The notes beneath the pieces were generated by a model. It was not told the origin of the DNA. It saw only the letters and a list, made by a program, of their open reading frames with translations, and did not search any database. A stretch of 64,000 bases of DNA, taken from Isotricha intestinalis (Eukaryota; Ciliophora; Litostomatea; Vestibuliferida; Isotrichidae). The position numbers were made by a program, and so were the translations under genes. Below are positions 10,141-21,800 of the stretch, piece after piece. Positions within the stretch are counted from its first letter, which is position 1, and each line of letters opens with the position of its first letter. The stretch is from the NCBI GenBank assembly GCA_023807065.1, contig JAJJLU010003465.1, positions 43,860 through 107,859 of the forward strand. The letters are read 5' to 3'.

Positions 10141-13100
10141 TTATTCGTCATAATTAATTATTTTTTCTTCTTTTTCCTTTTCTTTTTTCTTATTCTTTGT
10201 AGAAGTAGTAGGTTTAACAGCATTACTTAAATTTAACAAAACAGAAATATTTCTTAGAGAAGCTAAAACTTCTTTAGGAATAATAGAAAGCATATTTTTA
10301 GTTTTATAAATATCTTGATCTAATTTATAAATAAAAGGAATAATATAAGCAGCAAAAAATAAAGTAATACCAATAATTAAAAAAACAATTAAAACAGAGC
10401 ATAAATGATATTTTGAACTCCAATAATCATATATACTTTCATAAAATTTTTGTAATAAAGAATCATAAATAGGATCTATATAAAATCTCCTCATAATAGA
10501 TAATAAAAAAATATCTTCATAATTAAAAACTTGAAAAGGATCATTTAAAATGTATGATTCATCATTATTATTAATTTGAAATTTAGTACCATATAATGTA
10601 TTGTTATATTCAAAATTTAAACTTTCTCCTATACCAATGATAAAATCATATAAATTTTTTTGGGTTCTTATTTTTTGTAAATAATAAGAAACAAATACAT
10701 TTAAACCATAATCAGAACTATTTCCTGTTGCTGAAGTACAAGTATATCCATTATCAATTAAATAATTATTATAAATATCATTATTAAATAAATCTCTTGT
10801 ATAAGAACATATATTTCCTAAAATTGTTCCTTGATATCTTTTTCTAAATGTTTTAGGTAATTTTTTAACTGAAAATTTCTTACTTTCTTCTTTTATATAT
10901 TCATAAATATAATTTAATTTCTTTTCTAATAAAATTTTATATTTCATATTTCCAGTAAATTCATTTTTATCAAAAAAATATTCTCTTAAATCATCAAATA
11001 AACAATTATATATTTCAGATTTATAAGCAGTGATATTATACATTTCAACATAAGTTTGAATATTTTCAAGTGAATATTGAAAAAATAAAATAACAGTTAA
11101 ATAATAACCAAAAGCAATTAAACAAATGAAAGAAATTTTAATTATAAAAGATAAATTTTGATATTTTTCCTTAGTATTAGTTTTATTTTTTTTAACATCA
11201 GAATTTTTCTTATTAACTATTTTCTTTTTATCAATACTTTCTTCTTCTTCTTCATTACTAATTTGATCACCTTGAATTAAAGGATGTAAAACATTAGCAT
11301 AATTTTCACATTTATCTAAAGCTTTTTTACAAACTGATTCATCAATTTCAAAAAAAACTTCAAGATAAGAACTTTTTCTTTTTGATATTTGATCATATAC
11401 TATTTTAATTGCAATTCCTCCTACAATTAAAATTATTAAAGATAATATAATTATATATAAATGTTCATTTTTAAAATCTTTAATTTTATCAAAAAATTCA
11501 AAAGTAAATGAATCAAAATTTTCTAATAATGTATTTGTTATTGGATTAAAACAATTTGTAGTATAATAATAAACATATGAATTAGTTTGAATAATTTTAT
11601 CAAGAGGAGTATTTTTTATTTGAAAGATTGAAGTTAACATTTGTGTAAGAGCAGTATTGAAATTTAATATTATTTCTTTAACAGTTAAATCTTCTTCAAT
11701 TGTATTTATTGATACATCACCTTCTAAAAGAAAATTTTTTCTTCCTTTAGTCATTTCTAAATATGTTGTTAAAATATTTTGTTGAAATTGATAAGCTTCT
11801 TCAAATATTTCTCCTAATATTCCAGTAATATTTTCATACATATAATCTTTATCATAAAGATAAACTTTATATTTTTCATTATTTAATAATGTTAATTCCC
11901 TTATATAATATAAACCATTTAATATATGATTTATTAAATCTCTATTATCTTTTATTATTCTTAAATTTTCTCTTGTTATTGTTGAGTCATTAATAAATAA
12001 AGAAAGTAAGACTGAAGTAATTATAATTAAACCAATATAAAGTATTAAAGAAATATATTTTAATTTAACAATTTCAGGTTGAAATTCTTCTTTTCTTAAA
12101 GCATATTCTATTTGTTTTACATGAACTGCATCAGTTTCTGAAATTTCTTCTTCTCCATTATCATCATTATCTTCTTCTTTTATTTTTTTATTATTATTAT
12201 CATCTTTTTTACTAAAGAAATCAGGTAAATTTTCTTTTTTTTTATATTCTACTTGACTTTCTCTTCTTATTTTTGGAACATCAATTAATCTTTGTTTTTT
12301 AAAATCAAAAATTGAAAATTTTATATTATTTATATTTTTCACATGATAATAAGCACATTCATAATTAGGATTATCTGTTATAGTATTTCTTTTAAATAAT
12401 TTAGATGTTCTTGTTGAACTCATTCTTCTTGTTAAATTATTTTTAGAAGAATTTAAACTTGGTTGTTTTAATAAATTTCTATTTTCTGAATTAATATTAG
12501 TATTAATATTACTTGAAGAACTTTCTTCATTTGAAGAATAATCACTTTCATCTTCTTCTTCTTCTTCCTCTTCTTCTTCTATTATAAATTGTTTTTTAAA
12601 TTTTTCGATTTTTTCATTTGCAAATTCTTTTAATTTCAAATGCCAATTTTCAGTTCTTTTAACTTGATTATTTTCATTTTCTTCATTTTCACTATAATGA
12701 GAAGAAAATTCTTCTTCTTTAATAACATTAGTTTCTTTACTAAAAAAGCCCAATTTTCTAGTATCTAAATCGAATTTCTTGGTAACTTCAGGAATATAAT
12801 TAGGATTAAAATCAAGTTGAGTTTGACTATGCATTTTACTTAAAGTAGTAGTAATAGGCATTAAATTTTTATCATCAAAACCATCTAAATCATTATCTTC
12901 CATTTCAACTACTTCAAATCTAAATATATATCCAACTGCTTGATTTAATAAACTTATTTCACTTACACTTAAATTAAAATAATCTTCTTTATATCTTTGA
13001 CGTCTTATTGGCATAAATTGCATATTTTCTCTTCGAGAATTTCCCTTATTACTTAATTGCTTTTTTGGAGAATTTTTATTCAACATTATTTTTCTTGAAT

Positions 13101-15912
13101 AATTCATTAATCCTTTCATATTTATTTTATCTGTTGCTGAATCTAATCTAAAAAGTGCTTCGTCTTCTTCACTTAATAATGTTTTCCATATAATTACTTT
13201 TGGTTCGAAATATTTTTTTTTAAAAATTTCGTTTTTTGAAACTTTACCAAAATCTGGTCTATCTTCATTATTATTTAAATCACTTATACTTTTTGTTATA
13301 TCTGTATTTCCACTTGTATTACTTTTAAAACCTAAAAATCCTATTGCATTTGGAGTATAATATTGAATTATAAAATTTAAATCTGTTAAAACAAAACAAA
13401 CTTTTTGTTCAAAATTTATTATTGATGGAATTCCTAAAGAAGGATTTTTAGCATTAAAATCAATATATAATTCTTCATTTGTTATTCTTGCAGCAAAAAA
13501 TAATTCACTTTGATCTTGAGTAGTTAATAAAGTTACTTTCATAGCTAAAGGAATAGCATGTTTTAATTTATTTTTCCCAAAAACAAATATTTCTCTAAAA
13601 GAAGCTTTTTGAGAATTTTTAATTCCATTTCTGAAATTTTGTGTCATTTGAGTTTTAAATTTATTTAATTTATTAACTAAAACTTGTTTATGTAATTCTT
13701 GATACATATCTGGCATAATATGATTAATATTTTTTCCAATTAAATCAGTAGGAATATATCCGAATTTTTGGCAAATTCCCAAAGAGCATTTTATAATTTT
13801 TCCCATATTAGTTCCTTCTGCACTTAAAAAAATATAATCAAAATCATCACCATTAATATCTAACATATCATTTCCTTCTCCTCCTTCAGGACCATCTTCA
13901 TTACCTTGAATATCTCTTAATCTTCCTCTATAATATTCTGCTTGACTTCTATCATTTAATATTTCTTGATAAAAATCTGAATATAATGTTAATACTTCTT
14001 CATCATTATATTTTAATTTCTCCATTTCTGAATAATGACCTTTTATATCTTCTAATAATGAATTTATTTTTTCACCATATTCATTCATTTTCATTAAATC
14101 TTCTTCTGTTTTTTGTGTATTATTTAATAAAAGATTCCAAAATTCACTATATATTGATGTTATATTTGTTAAACCTTCTTTAAACATTCCTAAATGATTT
14201 CTATATGCTATTGCAGATACTATATCTAAACCATCTTCATCATCATCATCATCATCATCTCCTCCATCACCAGCTTGATTTTCACAAAATCTAAAAATTA
14301 TAAATTCTTCTTCAAATGAAGGATTATATTTATCACAATTTTTCAATTCAATTAATGCTTTTTTCCTATTATTCATTCTTTCCATTAAAAAAAATGAATA
14401 ATTCATTCTTAAAGTAGTACAAGAAGGAAATTTACTTATTCCATTTTGATACATTATCATAGCATATTGAAAAAGATATAAATCTGCTTCGTTATGCATG
14501 TTTCCTATATTAGTACTTGTTCCTGTATTTAATAAAGTTGTTCCACCTCCTATTTGAGTAAGTGCATTACTTTGATGAATATTATTTACACTATCTATTC
14601 CTACATTTGTTGCTGTTCCATTTACATTCACATTTTGTTTTTCATATTTTTCACATTCTTTTAAATATTTTTTTAAAGGACAATCTAATAATGTACATGT
14701 TTCTTCATGAACATAAATATAACCTTTTAATAATATATTACTTTGACGATGTTTCCCTTTTTTATCAGCTAGTTCTAAAAAATATCTTATTTGTCTAAAA
14801 ACATAATCTCCCTTATCAAATTTATTAATATTAGTTAATAATTCAGAAAATCTTTGATCTTTTTGAGTGATAATAATATAACTTACAATAGGACATCCAA
14901 TAAAAAAGAGGAAAATTCCTCCATCAAAAGCAGCTTTTTCCAATACTTTAGTAAGAAGTAAAACAACAGTACTAAAGAAAACAATTCCAGTATGAATAAA
15001 AAAAGCATAATTCATTTTTTCTTCATAGAAAGGTCTTTCAACCCAATAAATATAAAATTGAAGAAAAGCTAATAAGGTAGTTCCAGGAACAACAACCCAA
15101 TGATATCCTTTAGTCCAGACTAAGAAAGAATAAATAAGAATGAGTGCAATTTTAACAAATAAAACGACTAAATCAGCAGTAGAAGAAGTTTTAGCACCAT
15201 CAATATCAGCCGAAGTTTTTTGTTCATAGAAAATAGTCATAACAACAGTACAAATGATAATAAAAATGAAAGTGATAATAACAGCTAAAACACACATAAC
15301 AGTAAAATGTGGATTAGTCCAACAATGCATATCATCAACATTATAATTTTGATAATAACTTAATTGATTTCCTTCTTCATCTTTATCAGAGCATTCAAGA
15401 ATAGCTAAAAGATATTCAACAAGAGGATTAAACATTACAGTGACAATATAAGAGACAACAGAACGTAAAAGTGACATAGGCCAAACAGCACCACTTTTAT
15501 TGTTTGAAGATATTATATATGCAACATAACAAACATCTGCAACTACTCCTAATATCATTACTATTATTAAATAAAAAACTACAGTGTATAATTCTGTATT
15601 ATTGAAAAACACTACTGTTTGGAAATAACTTAAAAATTTAGATATTACATTAAATAATTGAGGTTTTTTCCATAAATATCCCATTGGATCGTAAAAGGGA
15701 TAACATAGAAATTGACATGTTTCATTTAATAGTCCTACCACTTCTCCTGAAAATCCTTCGTCGTCATCATCAAATTTTAATAAAATATTTAATACTCCAA
15801 ATAATGTCTTTTTTATCTTCTCTTCTGCTATTTCAAATTTCGATTTTTCTTGGAAAAAATTCTGTTCAAGGATATCTGAGTTATCCTCTGATTTTTTCTT
15901 TGATTTTCCCAT
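10141..15912 (-). CDS. TmcB-like PAS-domain multi-pass membrane protein, full length (copy A)
   Basis: A 1923-residue uninterrupted frame from ATG at 15912 to TAA at 10141. Residues of about 85-380 contain at least seven hydrophobic segments. Residues of about 385-560 form a helical TPR-like region (for example YLFQYAMIMYQNGISKFPS) ending in an Asp run. A PAS-like domain begins near residue 690 (FDYIFLSAEG, IIKCSLGICQKFGY). Acidic and Ser-rich linkers follow (Glu run near 1117). The C-terminal half from about 1285 has four more membrane segments, with SYLEVFFEI and KNMLSIIPKEVL motifs. This is the complete architecture of TmcB-like proteins. The gene is the intact reference for three other copies in the window (2-3091, 33948-38712, 38603-42124). 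The N-terminal 1130 residues are strikingly close to the copy at 38.6-42.1 kb. A sensory or signalling role is presumed from PAS. Confidence 0.85.
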   Translation of the reverse strand: MGKSKKKSEDNSDILEQNFFQEKSKFEIAEEKIKKTLFGVLNILLKFDDDDEGFSGEVVGLLNETCQFLCYPFYDPMGYLWKKPQLFNVISKFLSYFQTVVFFNNTELYTVVFYLIIVMILGVVADVCYVAYIISSNNKSGAVWPMSLLRSVVSYIVTVMFNPLVEYLLAILECSDKDEEGNQLSYYQNYNVDDMHCWTNPHFTVMCVLAVIITFIFIIICTVVMTIFYEQKTSADIDGAKTSSTADLVVLFVKIALILIYSFLVWTKGYHWVVVPGTTLLAFLQFYIYWVERPFYEEKMNYAFFIHTGIVFFSTVVLLLTKVLEKAAFDGGIFLFFIGCPIVSYIIITQKDQRFSELLTNINKFDKGDYVFRQIRYFLELADKKGKHRQSNILLKGYIYVHEETCTLLDCPLKKYLKECEKYEKQNVNVNGTATNVGIDSVNNIHQSNALTQIGGGTTLLNTGTSTNIGNMHNEADLYLFQYAMIMYQNGISKFPSCTTLRMNYSFFLMERMNNRKKALIELKNCDKYNPSFEEEFIIFRFCENQAGDGGDDDDDDDEDGLDIVSAIAYRNHLGMFKEGLTNITSIYSEFWNLLLNNTQKTEEDLMKMNEYGEKINSLLEDIKGHYSEMEKLKYNDEEVLTLYSDFYQEILNDRSQAEYYRGRLRDIQGNEDGPEGGEGNDMLDINGDDFDYIFLSAEGTNMGKIIKCSLGICQKFGYIPTDLIGKNINHIMPDMYQELHKQVLVNKLNKFKTQMTQNFRNGIKNSQKASFREIFVFGKNKLKHAIPLAMKVTLLTTQDQSELFFAARITNEELYIDFNAKNPSLGIPSIINFEQKVCFVLTDLNFIIQYYTPNAIGFLGFKSNTSGNTDITKSISDLNNNEDRPDFGKVSKNEIFKKKYFEPKVIIWKTLLSEEDEALFRLDSATDKINMKGLMNYSRKIMLNKNSPKKQLSNKGNSRRENMQFMPIRRQRYKEDYFNLSVSEISLLNQAVGYIFRFEVVEMEDNDLDGFDDKNLMPITTTLSKMHSQTQLDFNPNYIPEVTKKFDLDTRKLGFFSKETNVIKEEEFSSHYSENEENENNQVKRTENWHLKLKEFANEKIEKFKKQFIIEEEEEEEEEDESDYSSNEESSSSNINTNINSENRNLLKQPSLNSSKNNLTRRMSSTRTSKLFKRNTITDNPNYECAYYHVKNINNIKFSIFDFKKQRLIDVPKIRRESQVEYKKKENLPDFFSKKDDNNNKKIKEEDNDDNGEEEISETDAVHVKQIEYALRKEEFQPEIVKLKYISLILYIGLIIITSVLLSLFINDSTITRENLRIIKDNRDLINHILNGLYYIRELTLLNNEKYKVYLYDKDYMYENITGILGEIFEEAYQFQQNILTTYLEMTKGRKNFLLEGDVSINTIEEDLTVKEIILNFNTALTQMLTSIFQIKNTPLDKIIQTNSYVYYYTTNCFNPITNTLLENFDSFTFEFFDKIKDFKNEHLYIIILSLIILIVGGIAIKIVYDQISKRKSSYLEVFFEIDESVCKKALDKCENYANVLHPLIQGDQISNEEEEESIDKKKIVNKKNSDVKKNKTNTKEKYQNLSFIIKISFICLIAFGYYLTVILFFQYSLENIQTYVEMYNITAYKSEIYNCLFDDLREYFFDKNEFTGNMKYKILLEKKLNYIYEYIKEESKKFSVKKLPKTFRKRYQGTILGNICSYTRDLFNNDIYNNYLIDNGYTCTSATGNSSDYGLNVFVSYYLQKIRTQKNLYDFIIGIGESLNFEYNNTLYGTKFQINNNDESYILNDPFQVFNYEDIFLLSIMRRFYIDPIYDSLLQKFYESIYDYWSSKYHLCSVLIVFLIIGITLFFAAYIIPFIYKLDQDIYKTKNMLSIIPKEVLASLRNISVLLNLSNAVKPTTSTKNKKKEKEKEEKIINYDE

Positions 15913-16146
15913 TTTTTTTAAGGGTAATTTTTTTTTTTAATTTTTTTTTTACTTTTAATTTTCTATTTTTTTATAATATGAATTACAAATGCAATTTATT
16001 CATATTTCATATATATTCATATTTGTTTCATATATTTTCATTTTAATATACTCTTTTTTTTTCTCTTTCATTTAAAAATTCAAAGTTTCTTTTGTTTTAT
16101 TTTTTTCTATATTTTAATTTATTGTTAAATTTCATTAATTGATTAA

Positions 16147-17861
16147 ATGGTACTTTTTAAATTTAACTTTGGAAATTTAATTAAAAAATTAGATTTATAT
16201 GGTTCTACAATTAATTTAACAATAAAACATAAAAGAACATCAAAAACAATAATAGGTGGATTTGTAACAATATTATCATTAATATTTTTTGTCATATATG
16301 GAATAATAAATTCGAAGAATTTGATAAATAGATTAAATCCAGTAGTTACAAGATTTGGTTTATATGATAAAAAATATATTAAAATAGAAGATTCCTTATC
16401 AAAAATACCAATAGCAATATCATTTAATGGATTAGATATAAATCAATATTTTACAGTATATGTTTCATATAAAGAATATATAAAAGAAACAAACCAATAT
16501 TTAAATAATACAGCAATAATTCCTTTAGTAAATTGTACAAAAGACATTTCCCAAATGTTACAAAAGAAATATATAAAAAGGAAATATTAAATAATAGTTT
16601 TTGTTTAAATATGTCATCTTTAAAAAATAAATCATTATTTTATTCAGAAGGAATAGAAGGTACAATAGAAATATATTTGACTTATTGTAGTGTTTTCAAT
16701 GATGAATATTGTATTCCTAAAGAACAATTAATAAATTATTTTTCATTTTACCAATGAGAATTTACAGTATCAATTGGAGTTGGTGGTATTAATACTTTAA
16801 ATTATAAAGAACCTATTCAATATTTTATTGAGAAAAAATCAATTAAACCTTCTCCTCATTTTATTCAAGGTTTAGATATATATCTTTATGAAGAAGAATT
16901 AGAAACTGATGATGGATTATTTATGAAAAGTCAAAAAAAAAGTTTTGCTTATAATATTTTAGAATTTCAATCTTTTTTTATGAGTGATTCATATGATACA
17001 ACTTTAGGTTTAATAAAAATTTATCCTTCCAATTATTCTTATTATAATAAAAGAGTTTATACTAAAATTCAAGATTATTTATCTCAACTTGGAGGAATGA
17101 TAGGTTTGGCTTTTAATATTCTTCCTTATATTGTTTATATTTTTTCTATTGGTTTAAGAGATGAAACTATTTTAAATACTTTAATAGAATTTAAAAATGA
17201 TAAAATTAAATATGAATCTTTAAAAAATACTAATACTTTTAGGAATTATAGAAATAAAATGAATTATCAAAATAAAATTGATGAAAAAAATAGAAAGAAA
17301 TTTCATGAAGAATCTTCTTCACAAATTAATATTAAGAAATCATCAAAAGAAAATAATTATATAAATGAAAAAAATGGAAAAACAAAATTAAACAAAGAAC
17401 AAGATTTAAATTTATTTTTAGAAAATTGGAAAAATAGAAAAATAAATAAAATAAAATTTTCCAATTTTGAAATTTTAAATTTATATTTATGTAATTGTAA
17501 TTGTATCATTAATCGAATAAAATCAAAAAAAATATTAATATATTATAAATATAAAAAAATGATTCAAAATTATTTTGAATTTCCATTTTTAATAAATAAA
17601 ATAGAAGAGAATGATAAATTAAAATATATATTATTTAATAAAAAACAACTTTCTTTATTTAAATTTATTTCAAATGATATTATATATTCTGATAATTTTA
17701 CCCTTAAAAAACATAAATTATCTCAAAAAAAAATTTTTTATAATAATGATAGAGAAATTGCTTCTCGTTTATTATTATTTTTACAAGAAGATAAAAAAGA
17801 TATTAAAGATATTTATGAAAAAAGATTAATAAAATTCTTCTATGATATATATAATGAATAA
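16147..17861 (+). pseudogene. Broken two-TM surface-type membrane protein gene
   Basis: Three consecutive open pieces make one protein of about 570 residues. Piece one (from ATG 16147) has a membrane segment (TIIGGFVTILSLIFFVIYG) and an ectodomain with NCTKD, then stops at 16588. The true continuation (NVTKEIYKKEIL, NNSFCLNMSS) is in a different frame that takes over between 16533 and 16590. A single missing base in the AAAAGACATTTCCC stretch would explain it. This second frame meets an in-frame TGA at 16755-16757 (FSFYQ/EFTVSIGVGG) and then stays open to TAA at 17859-17861. Near 17080-17150 is the second membrane region (YLSQLGGMIGLAFNILPYIV), a pattern I know from large ciliate membrane-protein families. 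Neither break is repaired by a GTA...TAG intron. Two lesions make a young pseudogene most likely; sequence error or TGA read-through are alternatives. Confidence 0.65.
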
Positions 17862-18049
17862 AATTTCAAAATTGGGATTAAAACTAACTTTATAAATGCT
17901 ATATTTGTTTTAATATATTTTTCAAAATAAATCAAATAAATAAATAAATTTTTTTATTTAATATTCTAATTGTATAAAAACCCTTGTAAATTATTAAGTA
18001 TTTTGAGCCTTTTTTTAAAATTCAAATAAATACAAATAATTAATTATTG

Positions 18050-18400
18050 TTTTGGATTAATTAATGGTTTCTTTTATTAATATCAGCTTTCATGTTTTTA
18101 TAATCTTCAAATGATATTCATGATTAACTTCTCTTTTTTCTAAATCACTAAAAAAATAATATAAAAATATACTCTTTTTCTTTTGTAAATAATTATTTTT
18201 AATTGACTTTACTGGAAATTAATATACTTCTTTTTTATTCTCTTGAAACTTTCATATAATTTTCTACCATAGTTTTCTTTCATTTGATCTTTAACATGAT
18301 TTAATAATTCACCTCTTTGAAGAGAATTGATATTAATTTTTCTTATTAATTTATCAAAACATTTAGAATCTTTTGATAATTTAATAACTAATATTTATCT
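18050..18400 (-). pseudogene. Decayed coding fragment, family unknown
   Basis: Within the 980-bp gap 17862-18845, the minus strand retains protein-like pieces. The best is SLQRGELLNHVKDQMKENYG followed by RKLYESFKRI, at about 18230-18340. A further piece (DLEKREVNHEYHL) at about 18100-18160 is in the same direction but separated by stops and frame changes. I do not recognise the family. The rest of the gap, 17862-18050 and 18550-18845, is plain AT-rich DNA apart from the leader of the next gene. Confidence 0.4.
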
Positions 18401-18845
18401 ATTGTTCTTGTTCAAACAAATTATATTTCTATTTAACCATCTTCTGTTGATTCTTTTAGGTAATAATATATCTAAATATTATTTTAATTATATTTATCAT
18501 TCTAATCAAATTATTTCTTTCATTTCTCTCTCTTTCTTTTGAACTAAAACATATATAACTTTATTTCCATAACTTTTATTAATATTTTTTTTAAAGAGTT
18601 AATTTTATTAATTTTTTTTTTAAATTATATTAAATATATGTTGTATAATATGAAATTATAAAGAAATATTTTTATTTAATTCATAGTATTTAAAACGTTT
18701 TTACTTTAATTTGGTTTTTAAAGGAACTAATAAAGAGAGTTTAATTTATATATATTTATTCAATAAAAAAATTAGGTGTTTTTCCCTTAAAGATAATTAA
18801 TTTTTATTATTAATTATTTTTTAAAAATTAAAATTTAAATTATAA

Positions 18846-21800
18846 ATGCTTACACAAAGACAGCCATCATATTATTTTAAAAAGATATTAAATGAAAATA
18901 ATGAAAAATCAATATCAATTTTTAAAACAAGGAAAAAATATGAACTTCGTTTCATAGCAGTAAAAATGTATAATAAAAGAAGACATAAAGATTATAACAA
19001 AGAATATGAAATATTAAAAGAAATAGATAATCCATCTATAATAAAAGTATATGGTTATTCAGAAGACAGAAATTATTTTTATATGGAAATGGAATATTGT
19101 TTAATAACATTATTTGAAATATGTAGTAAAAATCAATTAAATAAATTTTATGAAAAAGTAATAAAATCAATAAGTACTCAAATATTATTAGGATTAAAAG
19201 AATTACATAATAAAGGAATAATTCATTGTAATATAAAGCCAAAAAATATTTTAGTTGATGAATTTGGAAAAATTAGAATATGTGATTTAAGAAAAGCATT
19301 AATAGTTAAAGAAATGACAATAGAAGAAATAAAAAAAAATAAAAGTGTTATCACTCCTTGTTATACTGCACCTGAAATTATGAATAATAATGGGATATAT
19401 TCTTTTAAATCAGATTTATATTCATTAGGCTGTATTATGTATGAATTAGCAACTGGATTTGTTCCTTTTTTTGATAAGGATATTAATACTTTAATTAAAA
19501 AAATTATTAATGGACATTATAATAAGAAACCTCTTTTAGTTTATAGTATTGAATTTTCTAATATTGTTAATTCTTTATTGGAAAAAGACCCTAATAAAAG
19601 ACCTGGATGGGGAGAAATTGAAAAATTTCCTTTTTGGGATTTAGAGGATAATAATAATATTAATAATAATATTAATTGTAATAATAATTTTCATGTTAAT
19701 ATTAATAATAATATTAATGGTGGTTTAAAATATAATTTTGTTCATTTAAATCATGAACATGATAATCATAATAGACCTCAAAGTTCTACTTATTCTTATC
19801 ATAGACCAAATTCAACTTCTAATATAACTAATAATACTATTAAAATAGAAAGAAATAAATTTGAATCTAAAACTCATTCTATTAATTTAATAAATAATAA
19901 TCACAATAATATTCTTTTAAATAATAACAAAAAAAAAGAAGTAAATTCCATAATAATATTAAATGAAGAAGAAGAAAGTTATTCAAATACAAAAAATATA
20001 CATAATGTAGATACTCCAGATAAAGAATTTAATATATATAATAATAAATCAGAGCAAAACAATGAAGAAGAAAATGAAGAAATGAAAAAATTACAACAAT
20101 TAAGAAGTCCAATCACAAATTCTTTATCAATAAGTTTAATAAATTTAAGTGAAAAAAAAACAGATAAAAGAGATACAAATAATTCAATAGTTGATATGAA
20201 AATGTCACTTGCAAATCCTGATGAAATTCCTCAAATAAATACAATAATGATTCATAATAGTGATAAAATAGTAAAACCAATAATTAGTAATAAAATAATT
20301 GAACCAATTATAATAACAAATTATAATATTAAATTAATTGAATTTTCCCCAGTTTTAAAAATTGAAAAATTAAAAGAATTACTTATAAATGATTATACTT
20401 CTCAATTAGGAAATTATTTATCAACAATATATGATTATATGAATATATATTATCAACAAAAAAAATATGATTTATTATTAAATTTATTAAATTATTTTGA
20501 AACTATAATTTTATCAAGAGATATAAGTAATCAAATAATTTCTTCTCAATTTATAGATTTATTTATGAGATTATTAAATATAAGAAATGAAAATATTCAA
20601 TTAAGAGTTTGTAGTATATTAGGATTTTTAATTAGATATGCAACAGAAACTCAATCTTCTTTTGAAAAATATAATTTTACTGAAATTTTAATTAGTTTTA
20701 TTTCAGATAATAATTTAGATTTAAATAGAAAAGCAATAGCAACTTTAGGAGAATATTTATTTTTTATTTCTACTCAAATTGAAGAAGAATTAGATATTAT
20801 TCATGATGAATTTAAATCACAATGGAATATTAATAAAAATTCTATTTTAACTTTATTATTCGCTTTAAATCATTCTGATGAAAAAGTTAGATTTTATTCT
20901 TTAAAAACTATTGAAAATATTTGTATTAAATGTACTATTGCTAAAAAATTTTTTGCTTCAAATGATGATTTTATTTTAAAAATTATTAATATTTATAATG
21001 ATAATTGTGAAAATATTGAAATTAAAACTTCTGCTTTAAATACTTGTTCTCATTTAATTAAATTAGAAAGTAATTTATTTAAAGTTTTTATTAATAAAAT
21101 TGATTCAATTAATATTTTATTAGAAAAAGAAAATGAAAAAAATCAACAATGTCTTATTAATTGTTTATTATTTTCTTTTGCTAATAATATAAATAATGTT
21201 AAAGAAATTAATCTTATGGAAGTAATTCCTATATTAATAAAATTATTAGAAAATGGAAATAAAGTAATTAAATCAAAAATAATTTTATTGTTTTCTTTAA
21301 TTCTTAATGATTGTAGTTTAATTTTAAATTTTGGAGAAAAAATTTTTGAAATAATGCAAAATTTAAGAAAAGAAAAAGAGCTTTTTTATTTTTATGTTAA
21401 AGTTTTTGAAGGTTTTATGATAAATTATTGTTTATTAATGGATAAATATTTTATCTTAAATTTTTCAAATGATAAAAATATAAGAGAAAATACAAATGAT
21501 ATTTATATATTAATTAAATCTTTTAACATAATATCACCATATCATAAAATATCATATTCATTATTTAAAGAAGAATTTTTAGAAACTAGTTTAAGAATAT
21601 TAGAGTTTTCTATTACATTTAATAATTTAGATTTAGTCAATGAATGTTTAAATTTATTTTTAAATTTCAGTGAACATTCTTTTAGTGTTGAACAAAATTG
21701 TGATTTATTAATAAATAAATTATATAAACAAATTCTTTTATTGACTCCAAAATTAAATCCTGATTTTAAAAGATATCCACTTAATATTTGTGCTAATATT

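Noticed and set aside
14220..14280. ATC/GAT trinucleotide run as a microsatellite of interest
   Set aside because: It simply encodes the Asp run of the TmcB protein and is shared with copy B.
18327..18542. Plus-strand open frame of 71 codons
   Set aside because: It is a Leu/Ile/Phe-rich antisense shadow; the protein-like signal here is on the minus strand.
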